This document shows positions 19,131 through 28,715 of a stretch of 28,732 nucleotides of DNA, piece after piece. Source of the DNA: Haplomitrium mnioides (taxonomy: Eukaryota; Marchantiophyta; Haplomitriopsida; Calobryales); contig JBNGIS010033682.1 in assembly GCA_049999725.1 (NCBI GenBank), forward strand, positions 1 to 28,732, read 5' to 3'. A program made the position numbers and the translations under genes. A model generated the notes under the pieces. It made no database searches and was not told the origin of the DNA. It saw only the letters and a list, made by a program, of their open reading frames with translations. Numbering within the stretch: position 1 is the stretch's first letter; each line of letters opens with the position of its first letter.

Positions 19131-20079
19131 AACACAAAGTTGTAGAGTATCACAATACAAAATGAAAATTTGAAAAGAAATCTTCCAAAATGACTATAAA
19201 AAGCACAAACGCGCATAAATTAAACCACAATAATTGTTCACCTTTGCTAGAATCCAAAACAAATCTCTTTCATAATGATTTAATGTTTTTATACATTTCA
19301 TAGAAAAAAACAAATCTATTGTATTTGGGAATTTTGATATTTGGAAAATACGTTCTCCAATGCTTTGTAAAATCGAAGAAACTTTAAATAAAATTGAGAT
19401 CATTCACTTTCAAATAAGTTGTGTAGTAATGATAAACTTCTCATTTGGTAAAATTATGAAGCAAATATATATTTTGTAAGTTGGAATTCTCTCAAAATGT
19501 CATTGTCCAACCACTCATGTGCAAATACTTCTCTAGCAGATCATTCTTTTTTTTTGAAAGAGTCTATAAGGTCTATAATTTTTAGTTCTATTATCTTTTG
19601 GATTCTATTTTTCCCTACGAATAATATTAATTTGAATGTTGTTTTGTATACAATAGAGCTACCAAGCAAAGTAAATCAGAATAGCCTTGAATCTTTCCTT
19701 GGTCCCTCATTACAATGTGATATATGGATTCTCATGTTTTGCTAGAAGTATGTTTCTCACACAATTCAGATGAAATTTGTTTTTGCAAAATGGTGCATAG
19801 TTATTTTAGCAACAATAAATTTCCCTCAACTTCATACTTGATCCATGATCATGCCTCTTAATAAGACTCTTGTCATGATTGATGTCGACAAAGAATTGTC
19901 ACATAAAGGATTTACCTATTGGATTTCTGCCCAAATAAAAAACTCTTATGTTTGGCTTATCAATCCGATTTGTATACAAATCTAGTCATTGGAGACAAAG
20001 CATTATCTTTAATATTTTTTGCATCATTTGAATTTCTATTTTGGAGTGTATTTCTTAAAATTAGACACATAAATTTTAG
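19131..20079. other. AT-rich sequence without a supported gene
   Basis: Only short frames on both strands (60-80 codons) and A/T runs. I see no retroelement motif here. Confidence 0.4.
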
Positions 20080-20447
20080 TGTTGGGAGAACTTGACCAAG
20101 CTAAAACGACATCTTTACCAAACTCTTGATTTGTGAGTATCGTTTGTTCTAGAATTATTAAAACCCTAGGTCATAATTTGAGAGATGTTACACTATATAT
20201 AGTAAGATAAATAGGCTAATCTATAATTAGGTCTTAACCTATGATTAGCACATATAACTAGGGTAATGGTTAATACTAATCATAGGAGATTAGCATATAT
20301 ACTTTTGTAACCTATGAGCATGATTACACTTTGATATACTGAGATTGAGAGAGAAGAGATAAGAGGAGAGGAAGACTCACATACCAACACATACCTTGCC
20401 CATCTTGGTTCATGTTTGACTGACTGAATGATTCTTCTATTTCAACA
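20080..20447 (+). mobile_element. Copia-type LTR, 368 bp
   Basis: It begins TGTTGGGAGAACTTG and ends CTATTTCAACA, giving TGTTG...CAACA terminal inverted ends. It has a TATA box at 20194 and is followed directly by a PBS-like sequence, as a 5' LTR should be. Length and ends fit plant copia LTRs. No second copy is visible in the window. Confidence 0.65.
20194..20201 (+). promoter_or_regulatory. TATA box of the copia LTR
   Basis: TATATATA in CACTATATATAGTAAG, ~115 bp into the LTR, a plausible U3 promoter. Confidence 0.45.
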
Positions 20448-20461
20448 CGTTATCAATATGA
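20448..20461 (+). promoter_or_regulatory. Copia primer-binding-site-like sequence
   Basis: CGTTATCAATATGAG follows the LTR end without a gap. Plant copia elements of this group typically have CGTTATCAGCACGAG at this place; here the middle is changed. It would bind the 3' end of the priming tRNA. Confidence 0.5.
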
Positions 20462-21239
20462 GAATTAGCTCATAAAATAACATTTTTTTTCATACCTCCA
20501 CCTTTATAATTCCTCCATAGATCTACACATAAAATTTTATGTATTCTTCTATATAGAAATCTCAGATTTCTCCTCCCTACTTCTTAATCTATTCAGCTAT
20601 TATGTTTTCTTCATCTATTCATTTTATATAATATAATGATATATTTTATTCTACATTCAACAAGAAGGACCGAACAGAGTGAAGGTTTTTCTCAAATTTG
20701 AAGATCCAAGTATAGGATCAATTCATTTTTTTCAAGTTTCTATGTTTGAATTGGAGAGGCATTGGATTTGCAATTCAATTTGCGAACTCATACATGTGAA
20801 GACTTCAAGAAAATTCATGAAGATTCCTATGGACATGTATATTTCAGCAAAAGGAAGGCAAGCTCGTCAAATCACAATGCATATTCAATTCATCATGCAT
20901 AAGAGTTTTCATCAACTCGGCACAAAATTTACATATGCTGAAGCAGACTTGGTGACATTCATTAGAAGAAGAATCAAGCACTGAGTGTTTTTCGTTGGTG
21001 AGAAATCAAAGATGATTCCACACAAATCTTGAAGCAGAATTGAACCAATTTTTCTTGTGGAAGGATTATTCAATCGAACAGGAAGAAATTGCAAAGCAAT
21101 TTGGATCTTGAAGCAGATCAATTTCATCAGAAGACATTTGAAGAAGATCATATCAAATCTCGCAAAGTTCAGCGAGCTCTAAGAGAAGACTTCATCAAAG
21201 CATTCTTTAAAGGTCAAAACGACAAGATGTCATATTCTT
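20462..21239. other. Copia leader remnant and start of inserted DNA
   Basis: 20462-20650 is T/A-rich and may be the copia leader. From ~20660 the texture changes to balanced sequence with a 101-codon + strand frame (20679-20984) that I cannot assign. Its first triplet is not a convincing start. Confidence 0.3.
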
Positions 21240-21770
21240 GGCAACGATTTAAGCTATGAAGTTGGAAAGTTTGGCAAAAATCAATTGGAATTGTTTGAAA
21301 TTTTAAAGCAAAAGTGCTGAATCATCGATATATCGATATTTTGGTGAAAGTTCGACATCGGGGAATTTTGGTATATTTTGAAAGTTCAAAAAGCTCAACG
21401 CTTCAAATCAATATGGAAATAGCATAATATCACCCTTTTGCCAAGTGCTTATCGACTATTTTGAAAGTTTGAAAGAATCCTTTGGTGAATGGTGAAAGTT
21501 TGAAAGGATTTTCATCTGGAAGTATTGAGGATATATCACCATTTCAACATTTATTTTCAAAGAAAATTGAGAGTTTGAAAGAGACTTAGAGTAAAAGATG
21601 AAAGTTCAAAAAGAAAAAAGCCAAGTCGATGGCGAAACTGTAACAAAATGATATTTTGGTAAAAACTTTAAAATATTAAAAGTTTGAATATACTTCTTCG
21701 GTGTTTTCTAAAAGTTTGAAAGGAGTAAGCATTTGGTTGAAACAACAATACATCGCTATTTTGGATATTT
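21240..21770 (+). repeat. Degenerate repeats of AAAGTTTGAAA and ATTTTGG words
   Basis: GAAAGTTTGAAA or close variants (GAAAGTTCAAAA, AAAAGTTTGAA) occur about nine times in ~500 bp, for example near 21465, 21500, 21565, 21603, 21680 and 21711. They alternate with TATTTTGG words often preceded by ATCG. The palindrome ATCGATATATCGAT lies at 21324-21337. The spacing is irregular, so this is an old, shuffled tandem array or regulatory cluster. Confidence 0.5.
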
Positions 21771-21858
21771 GAAGGAAAAAAAGGAAAAATATTGTAAAAC
21801 TAATCTAAGCTCGGAGGGGAAGCTGCCCCTATATTCGAATCGACCAACTCCGGAGTGA

Positions 21859-21963
21859 CACGTGGCATAGATAGCTATTTATTGGACAGGTTAAAACCCA
21901 CTCCCATATGCAGGGGGTGAGGGAACCTTAGTCAAAGGAAACCATGAGTGAGATCTATTTATA
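21859..21963 (+). promoter_or_regulatory. Promoter-like pair: G-box and TATA
   Basis: CACGTG in ACACGTGGCA (21859-21864) matches the plant G-box/ABRE core. TATTTATA (21956-21963) lies ~92 bp downstream. Together with the repeats upstream this resembles an LTR U3 or plant promoter. No coding sequence follows within 1 kb that I can name. Confidence 0.35.
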
Positions 21964-21999
21964 CTCGACATCACTTTTCCCACTTCACTTATGGGATTA

Positions 22000-22976
22000 A
22001 GTGAAGGTCGCAAGAGAAACGACACTTGCTTTGGTTACTGTACCTAGTTTTCGAAGCACATGATTCTTTTCCAAAGCTGCTAAGTCCACCAAACCAACCA
22101 AATTACTACTTAGCCTACTCTAAGTTCATTCCGAAGCATGGAAAAGCTCTCAAACCAAGTTTGATTACCAAACCTAAGTTTTCTTCAGCTTGACAACAAC
22201 ATTTTTTTTGATACACCTTTAATTGATTGTCTTGCAAGCATTTGAGATCCTTTTTTACATATGAAGCAACAAAACTAGTTGCTTGCTCCAGGTGACTCTA
22301 TCAATTATGATTTCATTCCATTTGGTTCACAAATAAGTCTAAACAGAGAGCTATCATCATTTTTATTTACAAATCTATTATGCTTCCAACTTGATGTTTC
22401 AATACATACAAAGGTTAATCATTATTCTTTGAAGAAAAACAGTTGGAGAATTATCAGTATCTACACAATTCCTATACTATGTATCAATTCTCAACTACTC
22501 CATTCAGGTTTTGACCAAACATCTTAAAACCAAATCAGCTGGCTTGATCACATTGGAAGCTAATATAAATTTCCAGCATATCTCAAACATTATTACATCT
22601 ATTGGAATAACAATTGGACATAGCTTCATATAAGATCACTTCATTTCCTATTTTGATGCCTCAATACTCTATTTTTCATTTAATAGAAATCTGCACATTA
22701 GAAAATCCAATAGAATTTGTTACATAAATTTATTCAAGGATCCGTGAATCCAATATGGTGTCATTAGCATAGCTCAATCTATAAGTGTAAAAAGATTGGC
22801 TATAACTATACCTACAATGCAAATTTTGTTTTATGAAAAGTACAGTTTTTTATAAAACCTATAAGTGGAAACTGACTTGTTGTCTCAAGAATCTGTAGAG
22901 ATTATGAGAAGGCCTAAGAGCCACAACTAGTCCATAGGGTTCTCTCTACAATATAGGGTATCTTCAAAGTTTATTC
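22000..22976. other. No supported gene
   Basis: Mixed AT-rich DNA inside the copia element. A frame at 22279-22527 is open on the + strand but has no domain. Confidence 0.35.
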
Positions 22977-22984
22977 TCAAGATT

Positions 22985-23145
22985 TATCAACATTATCTAT
23001 CTTCAAGACTTGATTTAAGAGTTCAGAAGACAAGGTTGAATATTCTAGATATTTGCTCCAACTTTTGCAGACTATTTCTGAAAGCATAAACTTCAACAAC
23101 CTTTGAAATACTGTTGATGCATTCTGAAGGCCTATTGCTGACATC
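22985..23145 (-). pseudogene. Fragment of a gypsy reverse transcriptase, antisense
   Basis: On the minus strand it reads AIGLQNASTVFQRLLKFML, matching the MPFGLQNAPATFQR motif of Ty3/gypsy RT, then KYLEYSTLSSELLNQVL, which lines up with the YLDD...LEHL...VL region but lacks the DD. It covers only ~50 codons. It lies between the copia LTR and gag in the opposite orientation, so it was brought in by the inserted DNA. Confidence 0.6.
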
Positions 23146-23348
23146 AACAGTTGTTTTGTGGAAGTTTTGACGATCAAACCCTTGCGTACAACAAGAAGAA
23201 CAAGGAACATACTCTCAATATATTTGTTGTTATTAAAATTTGTTTCACATGTTGTCTACAAAACAGGCGTTTAACATTTGGTTTTCTGAATTTTGATAAA
23301 TCTGTTATTTATTCTCAAACCCTTAAAACTCTTCATGCATTCCAAATC

Positions 23349-24105
23349 ATGGAGAAATTAAATTTTAAACAATTGACTATGGAAGGAGATAATTATCTCT
23401 CTTGGTCACTAGATGCAGCTGCCCATCTGGTATCCAAAGGATTGGAGACCACCATCCTCACAGATGAGTATATTACTCTACAGTAAAAAGCCCACGCTCT
23501 GGTCTTTCTGAGGCATCACCTTTCAAACTCTCTTAAAATTCAGTATATGAATGAGAGTAACCCTATAATTCTTTGGGATAATTTGAAAGAAAGATTTGAC
23601 CATACCAAAACTATACATTTTGCTAATGCAATGCATGATTGGGTTAATTTAAGAGTGCAGTATTGTCCATCTTTCTCTAAATACAACAGTGAGCTATTCA
23701 AAAAAACATCCCAATTGACTTTGTGTGGATACCCTGTTTCCCAAGAGGAACAGATTGAAAAGACACTGTTCACAATTCATACAACAAACATGATTATGTC
23801 TGCACAACATAGAAACATAAATTTTGCTACATATTTTGAATTGATAGCTTATCTACTGTTTGAAGAGAAGCGTGAGGACTTACTGATGAAACATTCTAAA
23901 GTTAGACCCCCCAAGTACCCTACCTCCAACCCAAACACCTGAAGCTCAATTTTCCAAACCAACATATAATAGAGGCATGGATAGAACAAGGGCCAGATTT
24001 GGTTCCTTTAGACAAAAATCTCAAAGGGGTAAAGCACCCATACCTAGCAGGAATCAACATTTCAATGAGAGAGGTAGAGAAAAGGGCAACTCTGGAAATT
24101 TTTTT
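23349..24105 (+). pseudogene. gag: Copia gag, broken
   Basis: This is the capsid part of a copia polyprotein. ATG at 23349 starts MEKLNFKQL...GDNYLSW, then a TAA at 23484 interrupts. The same frame continues with LVFLRHHLSNSLKIQY, LWDNLKERFDHTK, the DWVNLRVQ and LTLCGYPVSQEEQIEKTLFT blocks and LLFEEKREDLLMKH, ending at TGA 23940. This order matches the plant copia Gag (UBN2/Retrotran_gag type). A shift near 23930 leads into an Arg-rich tail (NRGMDRTRARFGSFRQ), which ends in a T run at 24099-24106 where the frame changes again. Confidence 0.85.
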
Positions 24106-24545
24106 TCAAAGAGGAAGAAGAGGAGGCAGACCTTCATATAATGACAGAAGTCAGCCATCCTCAAGTAATTCAAGAGGACCAGTCGTATGCAGCAGATGTG
24201 GGACTATGAGACATACACATAAAGTTTGCAGAGTCTCACCTCACCTAGTAGCACTATATGTAAAGGACAAGAACCCGAATGTTGCAACTGAGACTCATAG
24301 TGTTTTCCTGGAACAGACCAAAACCCTTAGCGACTATATCAATAAGGAAGAGAATCTGAACACACCAAAGACAAATATGATTCAGTGTACAAATTCTGCA
24401 CTACCTCTTGATGATATTCATACCTACATAATTGATAGTGGCAGTTCTCATACTATTCTAAAATGCAGGTTCTATGATCAAAAAACCATGCATACATTGT
24501 TCTCAAGGAAAGCTAGCCTTACAACGAGCAATATCCAAGATAGTT
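24106..24545 (+). pseudogene. Copia zinc knuckle and protease
   Basis: After an Arg/Gly-rich stretch (RGRRGGRPSYND) comes CSRCGTMRHTHKVC at 24188-24229, a correct CX2CX4HX4C knuckle. Further on is YIIDSGSSHTI, with the protease Asp codon at 24434-24436. This is the D-S-G motif of the copia aspartic protease that processes the polyprotein. After KASLTTSNI the sequence jumps straight to integrase; the pre-integrase zinc region normally found between them is missing. Confidence 0.8.
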
Positions 24546-25083
24546 TTTGGAAATTCCAAAATTTTTTGAGAGGATACATGCAGATATTTGTGGTCCTATC
24601 GACTCACCTAGTGGACCATTTCGGTATTTTCTGGTGATAGTCTGCACTTCAACTAAATGGTCACAAGTATCATTACTCTCAACCCGTAATTTAGTCTTGC
24701 CGAGGATACTGGCACATATTTTGAAATTGAAAGTTAAATTTCCAAAAAGTCCAATAAAAGTCCCATGAGTCGACAACGCATGAGAGTTTACATTAAAAAC
24801 ATTTGATGATTTTTGTATGACCATGGGTATAAATACCCAATACTCTGTCGCGCATGTCCATTTTCAAAATGGAATAGCCGAAAGAGTAATTCGCAGCATT
24901 CAAACAATTGCTAGGCCTATGCCCATGCAGACCAATTTACCTGTTTTTGCATGGGGCCATGCAGTATTAAATGTTGCATTTTTTTCAAAATATAGGCCAT
25001 CAGCTTTCAATACATTATCCCCTCACCAACTTGCCTATGGCAATATACCAGATTTAGCCTTTTGCTCTTTGGTCGTCTATTGA
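24546..25083 (+). pseudogene. Copia integrase core with D,D35,E kept but stops
   Basis: FFERIHADICGPIDSPSGPF carries the first Asp (24583-24585). VDNA-stop-EF carries the second (24772-24774). FQNGIAERVIRS carries Glu (24880-24882), giving exactly 35 residues between the second Asp and Glu. WGHAVLNVAFFSKYRPS and SPHQLAYG follow as in plant copia integrase. TGA codons at 24766 and 24781 interrupt the core; the first sits where relatives have Arg, a CGA-to-TGA change. The element is lost after the stop at 25081-25083. Confidence 0.85.
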
Positions 25084-25094
25084 AACTTAGAGAC

Positions 25095-25400
25095 ATTTCA
25101 TACTATGCTTTCAAGAGGTATTTCAACAACACAAGGATGCGGTATCTTCGTGTCCAATTCTACAACTGTATGATCCAAAGACACGTTGTATAGTTGATTT
25201 TGATGCCTCTAATTTTGCTATTCGAGTAGTGTTACAACAAGAGTTTGAGGATGGATTTCATCTGATTGCCTTCATGTCACGCCGACTAATTGCAGCTGAG
25301 AGAAATTACTTTACAAGAGATGGAGAGCGATTGGTGATGGTTTATGCTACGAAGGTTTGACGATACTATCTTTTAGGAAAGTATGTACTTATGTATTTAA
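25095..25400 (+). pseudogene. Orphan gypsy RT-RNase H fragment
   Basis: It reads EVFQQHKDAVSSCPILQLYDP, then VDFDASNFAIRVVLQQ (first RNase H Asp), LIAFMSRRLIAAERNYFTRDGERLVMVY (Glu) and RYYLLGK, the usual series at the RT-RNase H junction of Ty3/gypsy. It begins directly after the + strand copia integrase and ends against the minus-strand copia element, so it marks a junction. A TGA near 25358 replaces what is normally Trp/Arg-Arg before YYLLG. Confidence 0.75.
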
Positions 25401-25592
25401 TTACTTCAATGCCAAGAAAATATCTCACCTCTCCAAGATACTTCATATCAGAATTTTGTATTGCTTTTGTATCATCTAGATACTCTTCTATGCTTTAATT
25501 ACTTCAATGCTAAGAAAATATCTCACCTCTCCAAGATCCTTCATATCAAAATTTTATTGCAACAACAATTTTACCTCTGTTATGTGGTATAT
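25397..25592. repeat. 98-bp tandem duplication at the copia RT end
   Basis: TTAATTACTTCAATGC-AAG starts at 25397 and again at 25495. The two units share the following AAAATATCTCACCTCTCCAAGAT block with few differences, but the tail of each differs. On the minus strand the unit encodes DMKDLGEVRYFLSIEVI, a copia RT motif, so the coding sequence was duplicated. Confidence 0.75.
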
Positions 25593-26440
25593 ACTATCTT
25601 GAGTCATAATGAGATTGTTCTCATAAATGAGTATAGACATGATACCTTTCTTTGTTTTCTTCATGATGTATGGCGAGTAATCTGCATCAGAAACTTTGAG
25701 TCCTACTATCACAAGATGTTCACTTATCTTGTTGGACCATAGATGACGCGTTTTCTTTAACCCATACAATGCCTTCTTCAATCTCTAAACATGATTTGGA
25801 TTTTCCAAATCAACAAAACCAAGTGGTTGATCATATAAACCTCTTCTTCTAAATTCCATGCAAAAACACATTCTTTACATCCATTTGATGTAAGGACCAT
25901 TGTTTTTCTACACCCAATGCAATGACTGCTCTAATGGTTGTCATTCTTGCCACTAGACTCAATGTTTCTTCATAATCTATGCATTGGGTTTGTGCATACA
26001 CTTTGGCCACCAATCTTGCCTTGAATCTGCTTATGATCCCATCTTCATGTCTCTTTAGCTTATAGACCCAATTGCATCTAGTGGCTTTCTTCTTTTTTGG
26101 TAATGTAACCAACTCTCATGTTTGGTTTTTATGAAGAGCAATCATCTCTTCTACCATTGTAGACTTCCATATATTATTAGTGACAACATCATCACATGTG
26201 ATAGGTTCATTTTCCATAATAACCTGTACCATATATGCATGATGAGGTATAATGAACCTATGAATACCCAATCTGTCAATAAGGTATTTCACCTTTTTAC
26301 TTTTTTCGCACAAATATACCTTGGACTTTCTATTCCAACTGTCTTGAACTTGTGTTGTAGTCGAAGGCAATACTAACTCTTTATCAATACTCTCTAGTTC
26401 ACTACCATAGCCTTCATCATGAGAATTCCATGCTGTCATA
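25400..26440 (-). pseudogene. Copia reverse transcriptase, YVDD changed to YENN
   Basis: The minus strand reads ALHKNQTWELV-like linker (stop in place of Trp), then ATRCNWVYKLKRHEDG, RFKARLVAKVYAQ, IDYEETLSLVARMTTIR, LHQMDVKNVFLHG, KKALYGLKKTRHLW and ILIYENNLIMT at 25625-25608. In active copia RT the last reads YVDD; here both metal-binding Asp are Asn (AAC, AAT), which alone would abolish polymerase activity. DMKDLGEVRYFL follows within the 98-bp duplication. Stops lie near 26113 and after HGI. Confidence 0.9.
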
Positions 26441-26689
26441 TCTACAACACTTTCTTATGTTGCATTGGTTGAAGCATGTTTCTCCAAATTGCTGCAAAGT
26501 GTTCCTTGCCATGGATTGTTTCTATTGCTACTACTTCCACTTTGTACACCACTCAAACTTTGTGTTTGCTGATTTTGTTATGTAACAACTTGTTTGCCTT
26601 TCACATCAACTCTGTGAATCTCAAATTTCAGATCATACCATATACTTAATTCATCAAAGACTACTTCTCTACTTATCTTTAACATTTAT
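26441..26689 (-). pseudogene. Copia integrase-RT linker
   Basis: A low-complexity Ser/Gln/Asn-rich stretch (QSLSGVQSGSSSNRNN) after FDEL, as is usual between integrase and RT in plant copia elements. It contains stops and no catalytic motif. Confidence 0.6.
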
Positions 26690-27300
26690 GTAGTAGGACA
26701 AAAACATTTGTAGCCTTTTTGCTCATGAGAATATCCAATGAATACACACTTTTCAACTTTTGGATCCAATTTTCTATGTGTTTTTGTTGGCACATGTATA
26801 TATGCAATACAACCAAACACTTTTAGATGTAAAATATATGGACGTCTTTTTGTGTCACTCCATAAACTGATGCAGTAGGAGTACGATTCATAATGTAGAC
26901 AGTTGTTGATACTGCCTCTGCTCAATAATAATGAGGGTTATTCTTCTCATTCATTAAAACATGTATCACCTCTACTAAATGTTTGTTTTTCCTTTGAGAA
27001 ACCCCATTCTTTTGGGGTGTATATTTGCACGTCTATTGCCTCATAATACTTTTTTTCAAGAGATATTTTCCCTTCTCAACTATTGCTTGAAAATTCTTGA
27101 AGTGATGAAACACTTCACTCTTTTGCTTCATGAAATATATTCACATCTTCCTTGAACAATCATCAATAAAGGTAACATAGTATATGCATTCTCTAATGGA
27201 CTTTTTTTTAGGTCCCCATACATCTAAGTGTATCAACTCAAGTGGCATGCATGCCACATGTGCGTCTTGAGGAAATAGCTTCCTTGTTTTCCTACCAACC
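26690..27300 (-). pseudogene. Copia integrase with its central part deleted
   Basis: PLELIHLDVWGP carries the first Asp (27222-27224), then YYVTFIDDCSRK. The block with the second Asp (normally TDNGGEY) is missing: HHFKNF...EKGKYLL runs almost directly into KYTPQKNGVSQRKN, where the usual Glu of AERKN is Gln (CAA near 26994). Then come VFGCIAYIHVP, KLDPKVEKCVFIGYSHEQKGYKC and FDEL, the standard integrase end. Several frameshifts and stops also occur. Confidence 0.85.
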
Positions 27301-27879
27301 TGGAAACAATTCTGTTGAAATCAAGTTCTTCAAAATTTTGAGAGCATGCATAACATCAAAAAAACACTTCGTCTTACCATTCTCCATCACAATACGTATT
27401 CTCCCAATCTGGTGAATAGGGCGCATAGTTGAATTACTTGTCTCAACATTTTTAAGTGTACTTAGATCTCAGGTTTCATTAAACCATTCTTTATGACTGG
27501 TCATGTGGTTTGAACATGCATAATCTACAAACCATTTGTCTTCATTGTCATTCTTTTTCTTATGCATGGCAAATAAGCATCAATGTTGCATAAAAAATAA
27601 TATTTCATTATTTGTCTTGTTGGAACCTACATAGTTCTCTTGAACTTTGTTGTTCTAGATTTCATTATGTTTTTTGTAGCAGTATTTTATCATGTAGCCT
27701 AGCTTGCTACAATAAAAAAAATTTGTTCCAAAATTTTGATGTTGAACTCCACATCCTTGATTGCTCCCTCTACCTCTAGATTGGCCTCTACTATATAAAG
27801 TTTACTGTTGTTGTCGTTGGTTTTTTGTATTGTCATTTGAATGGTCTCTTCCAAAGCTACCTCTTCCATAGCTTCCATA
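27301..27879 (-). pseudogene. Copia zinc knuckle and protease, both degenerate
   Basis: The Arg/Gly/Ser/Gln-rich tail of Gag (SYGRGSFGRD) is followed by FFYCSKLGYMIKYC near 27720-27690, in which the first Cys and the His of the CX2CX4HX4C knuckle are replaced by Phe and Tyr. At 27540-27490 WFVDYACSNHMTSHKEWF matches copia protease (usual LDSACSNHMT), with the Asp kept at ~27523-27525 and Ser to Tyr. Confidence 0.75.
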
Positions 27880-28610
27880 TTGGCCTCTATTCGTGTTAGA
27901 GTAGGAAAGCTTTCTCTTGGTTGCCTTGACTACTTGATGCTCCTCCACCAAAGCCTCTATTCGTGTTAGAGTAGGAAAGCTTTCTCTTGGTTGCCTTGAC
28001 TACTTGATGCTCCTCCACCAAAGTCAAGCTCTTCTACAATAAACATAGAGATGAGATGTGTAAACAACGTAGCTCCGTACTTTTTTCTCATAGGGATCTT
28101 AAATTGTTTGTATTCTATGCCCAAACCATTTAGGCATATTGTCACTATAGCACTCTCTTTCATACCTTCTCTTAGATTCACTACATGTTCAACTAGTGAT
28201 TTAATTTTCAAAGTATAAACATTCATATTGAATTTTTCTTTTTGCAAGTTGAAAAACTCTATCCGCAAGGTGAGTTTACTTGCATATGATGTGATTGCAT
28301 ATGTATTGTTTCGAATATCCCAAACTTTCTTGGGTGTTTTTGCTATAGATACTTATCCTATCATTTTATCATCAACATTGATGGTAAGCCAATCTAACAA
28401 CTTGTGTACTTTTTCAATATAAATCTTAAATGCTTGCATTTGAACAAAAGATGTAGTTGGGCTGGTTCTAATACAAGATGTGCTTCAACAAGTGTGATGA
28501 AACTATTCCTTTAATAAAGTTAGTCATTCTCAAAAACCAAACATTGGAATGTTTTTTCATTTAGTTTCTCACTTACAATCTCAGAAATCCAATTTGTCAT
28601 TTTGAATCAT
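27880..28610 (-). pseudogene. gag: Copia gag, broken
   Basis: A start-like ATG on the minus strand near 28600 gives MTNWISEIVSEKLNE. Further on come KVHKLLDWLTINVDDKMIG, then a stop, KKVWDI, and an open frame 28268-27966 (FFNLQKEKFNMNVYTLKIKS, VTICLNGLGIEYKQF). These are the blocks of the plant copia Gag (UBN2-like). The frame is destroyed by the exact 70-bp duplication at 27883-28022. Confidence 0.8.
27883..28022. repeat. Exact 70-bp tandem duplication
   Basis: GCCTCTATTCGTGTTAGAG begins at 27883 and again at 27953. As far as I can read, the two 70-base units are identical. Because 70 is not a multiple of 3 it shifts the Gag frame. Its lack of divergence makes it much younger than the decay around it. 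Confidence 0.9.
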
Positions 28611-28715
28611 CAAGAAACTTGAGACTTTGTGTGCTACCTTATGTGACATCTTCAAAATCATGATGTAAAAAAAGGTCGCTAGCGCATTGCTTGCTTTGCA
28701 TTCCTCAGACAAACA
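28611..28715. other. Upstream of copia gag
   Basis: Short non-coding stretch, presumably the copia leader on the minus strand. No LTR end or PBS could be placed. Confidence 0.3.

Larger units (their letters stand above)
20080..25083 (+). mobile_element. Broken Ty1/copia element, 5' LTR to integrase
   Basis: A 5' LTR (20080-20447) and PBS-like sequence are followed, after ~2.9 kb, by copia gag (23349), zinc knuckle, protease and integrase on the same strand. The gag has the NYLSW and LRHHL-x-x-x-LK-x-Y signatures of a plant copia group whose leaders carry a CGTTATCA-type sequence right after the LTR, as here. A normal leader would be ~100 bp, so the interval is explained as inserted DNA. No RT, RNase H or 3' LTR of this element is present; it stops at 25083 against a gypsy fragment. 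That LTR and gag belong together is inferred. Confidence 0.55.
25400..28610 (-). mobile_element. Degenerate Ty1/copia element, gag to RT, minus strand
   Basis: From right to left on the minus strand: gag (28610-27880), degenerate zinc knuckle and protease (27879-27420), integrase (27300-26690), linker, then RT (26440-25400). Integrase before RT defines copia. Stops and frameshifts occur throughout, and the RNase H end is cut at ~25400. No LTR is visible; the 5' LTR may lie past the window end. Confidence 0.9.

Noticed and set aside
23999-24100. Translation start at 23999
   Set aside because: The triplet is TTG and the real copia Gag frame here is a different phase until the T run at 24099-24106.
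24519-24824. Minus-strand frame of 101 codons
   Set aside because: It is antisense to the copia integrase core, whose motifs are clear on the + strand.
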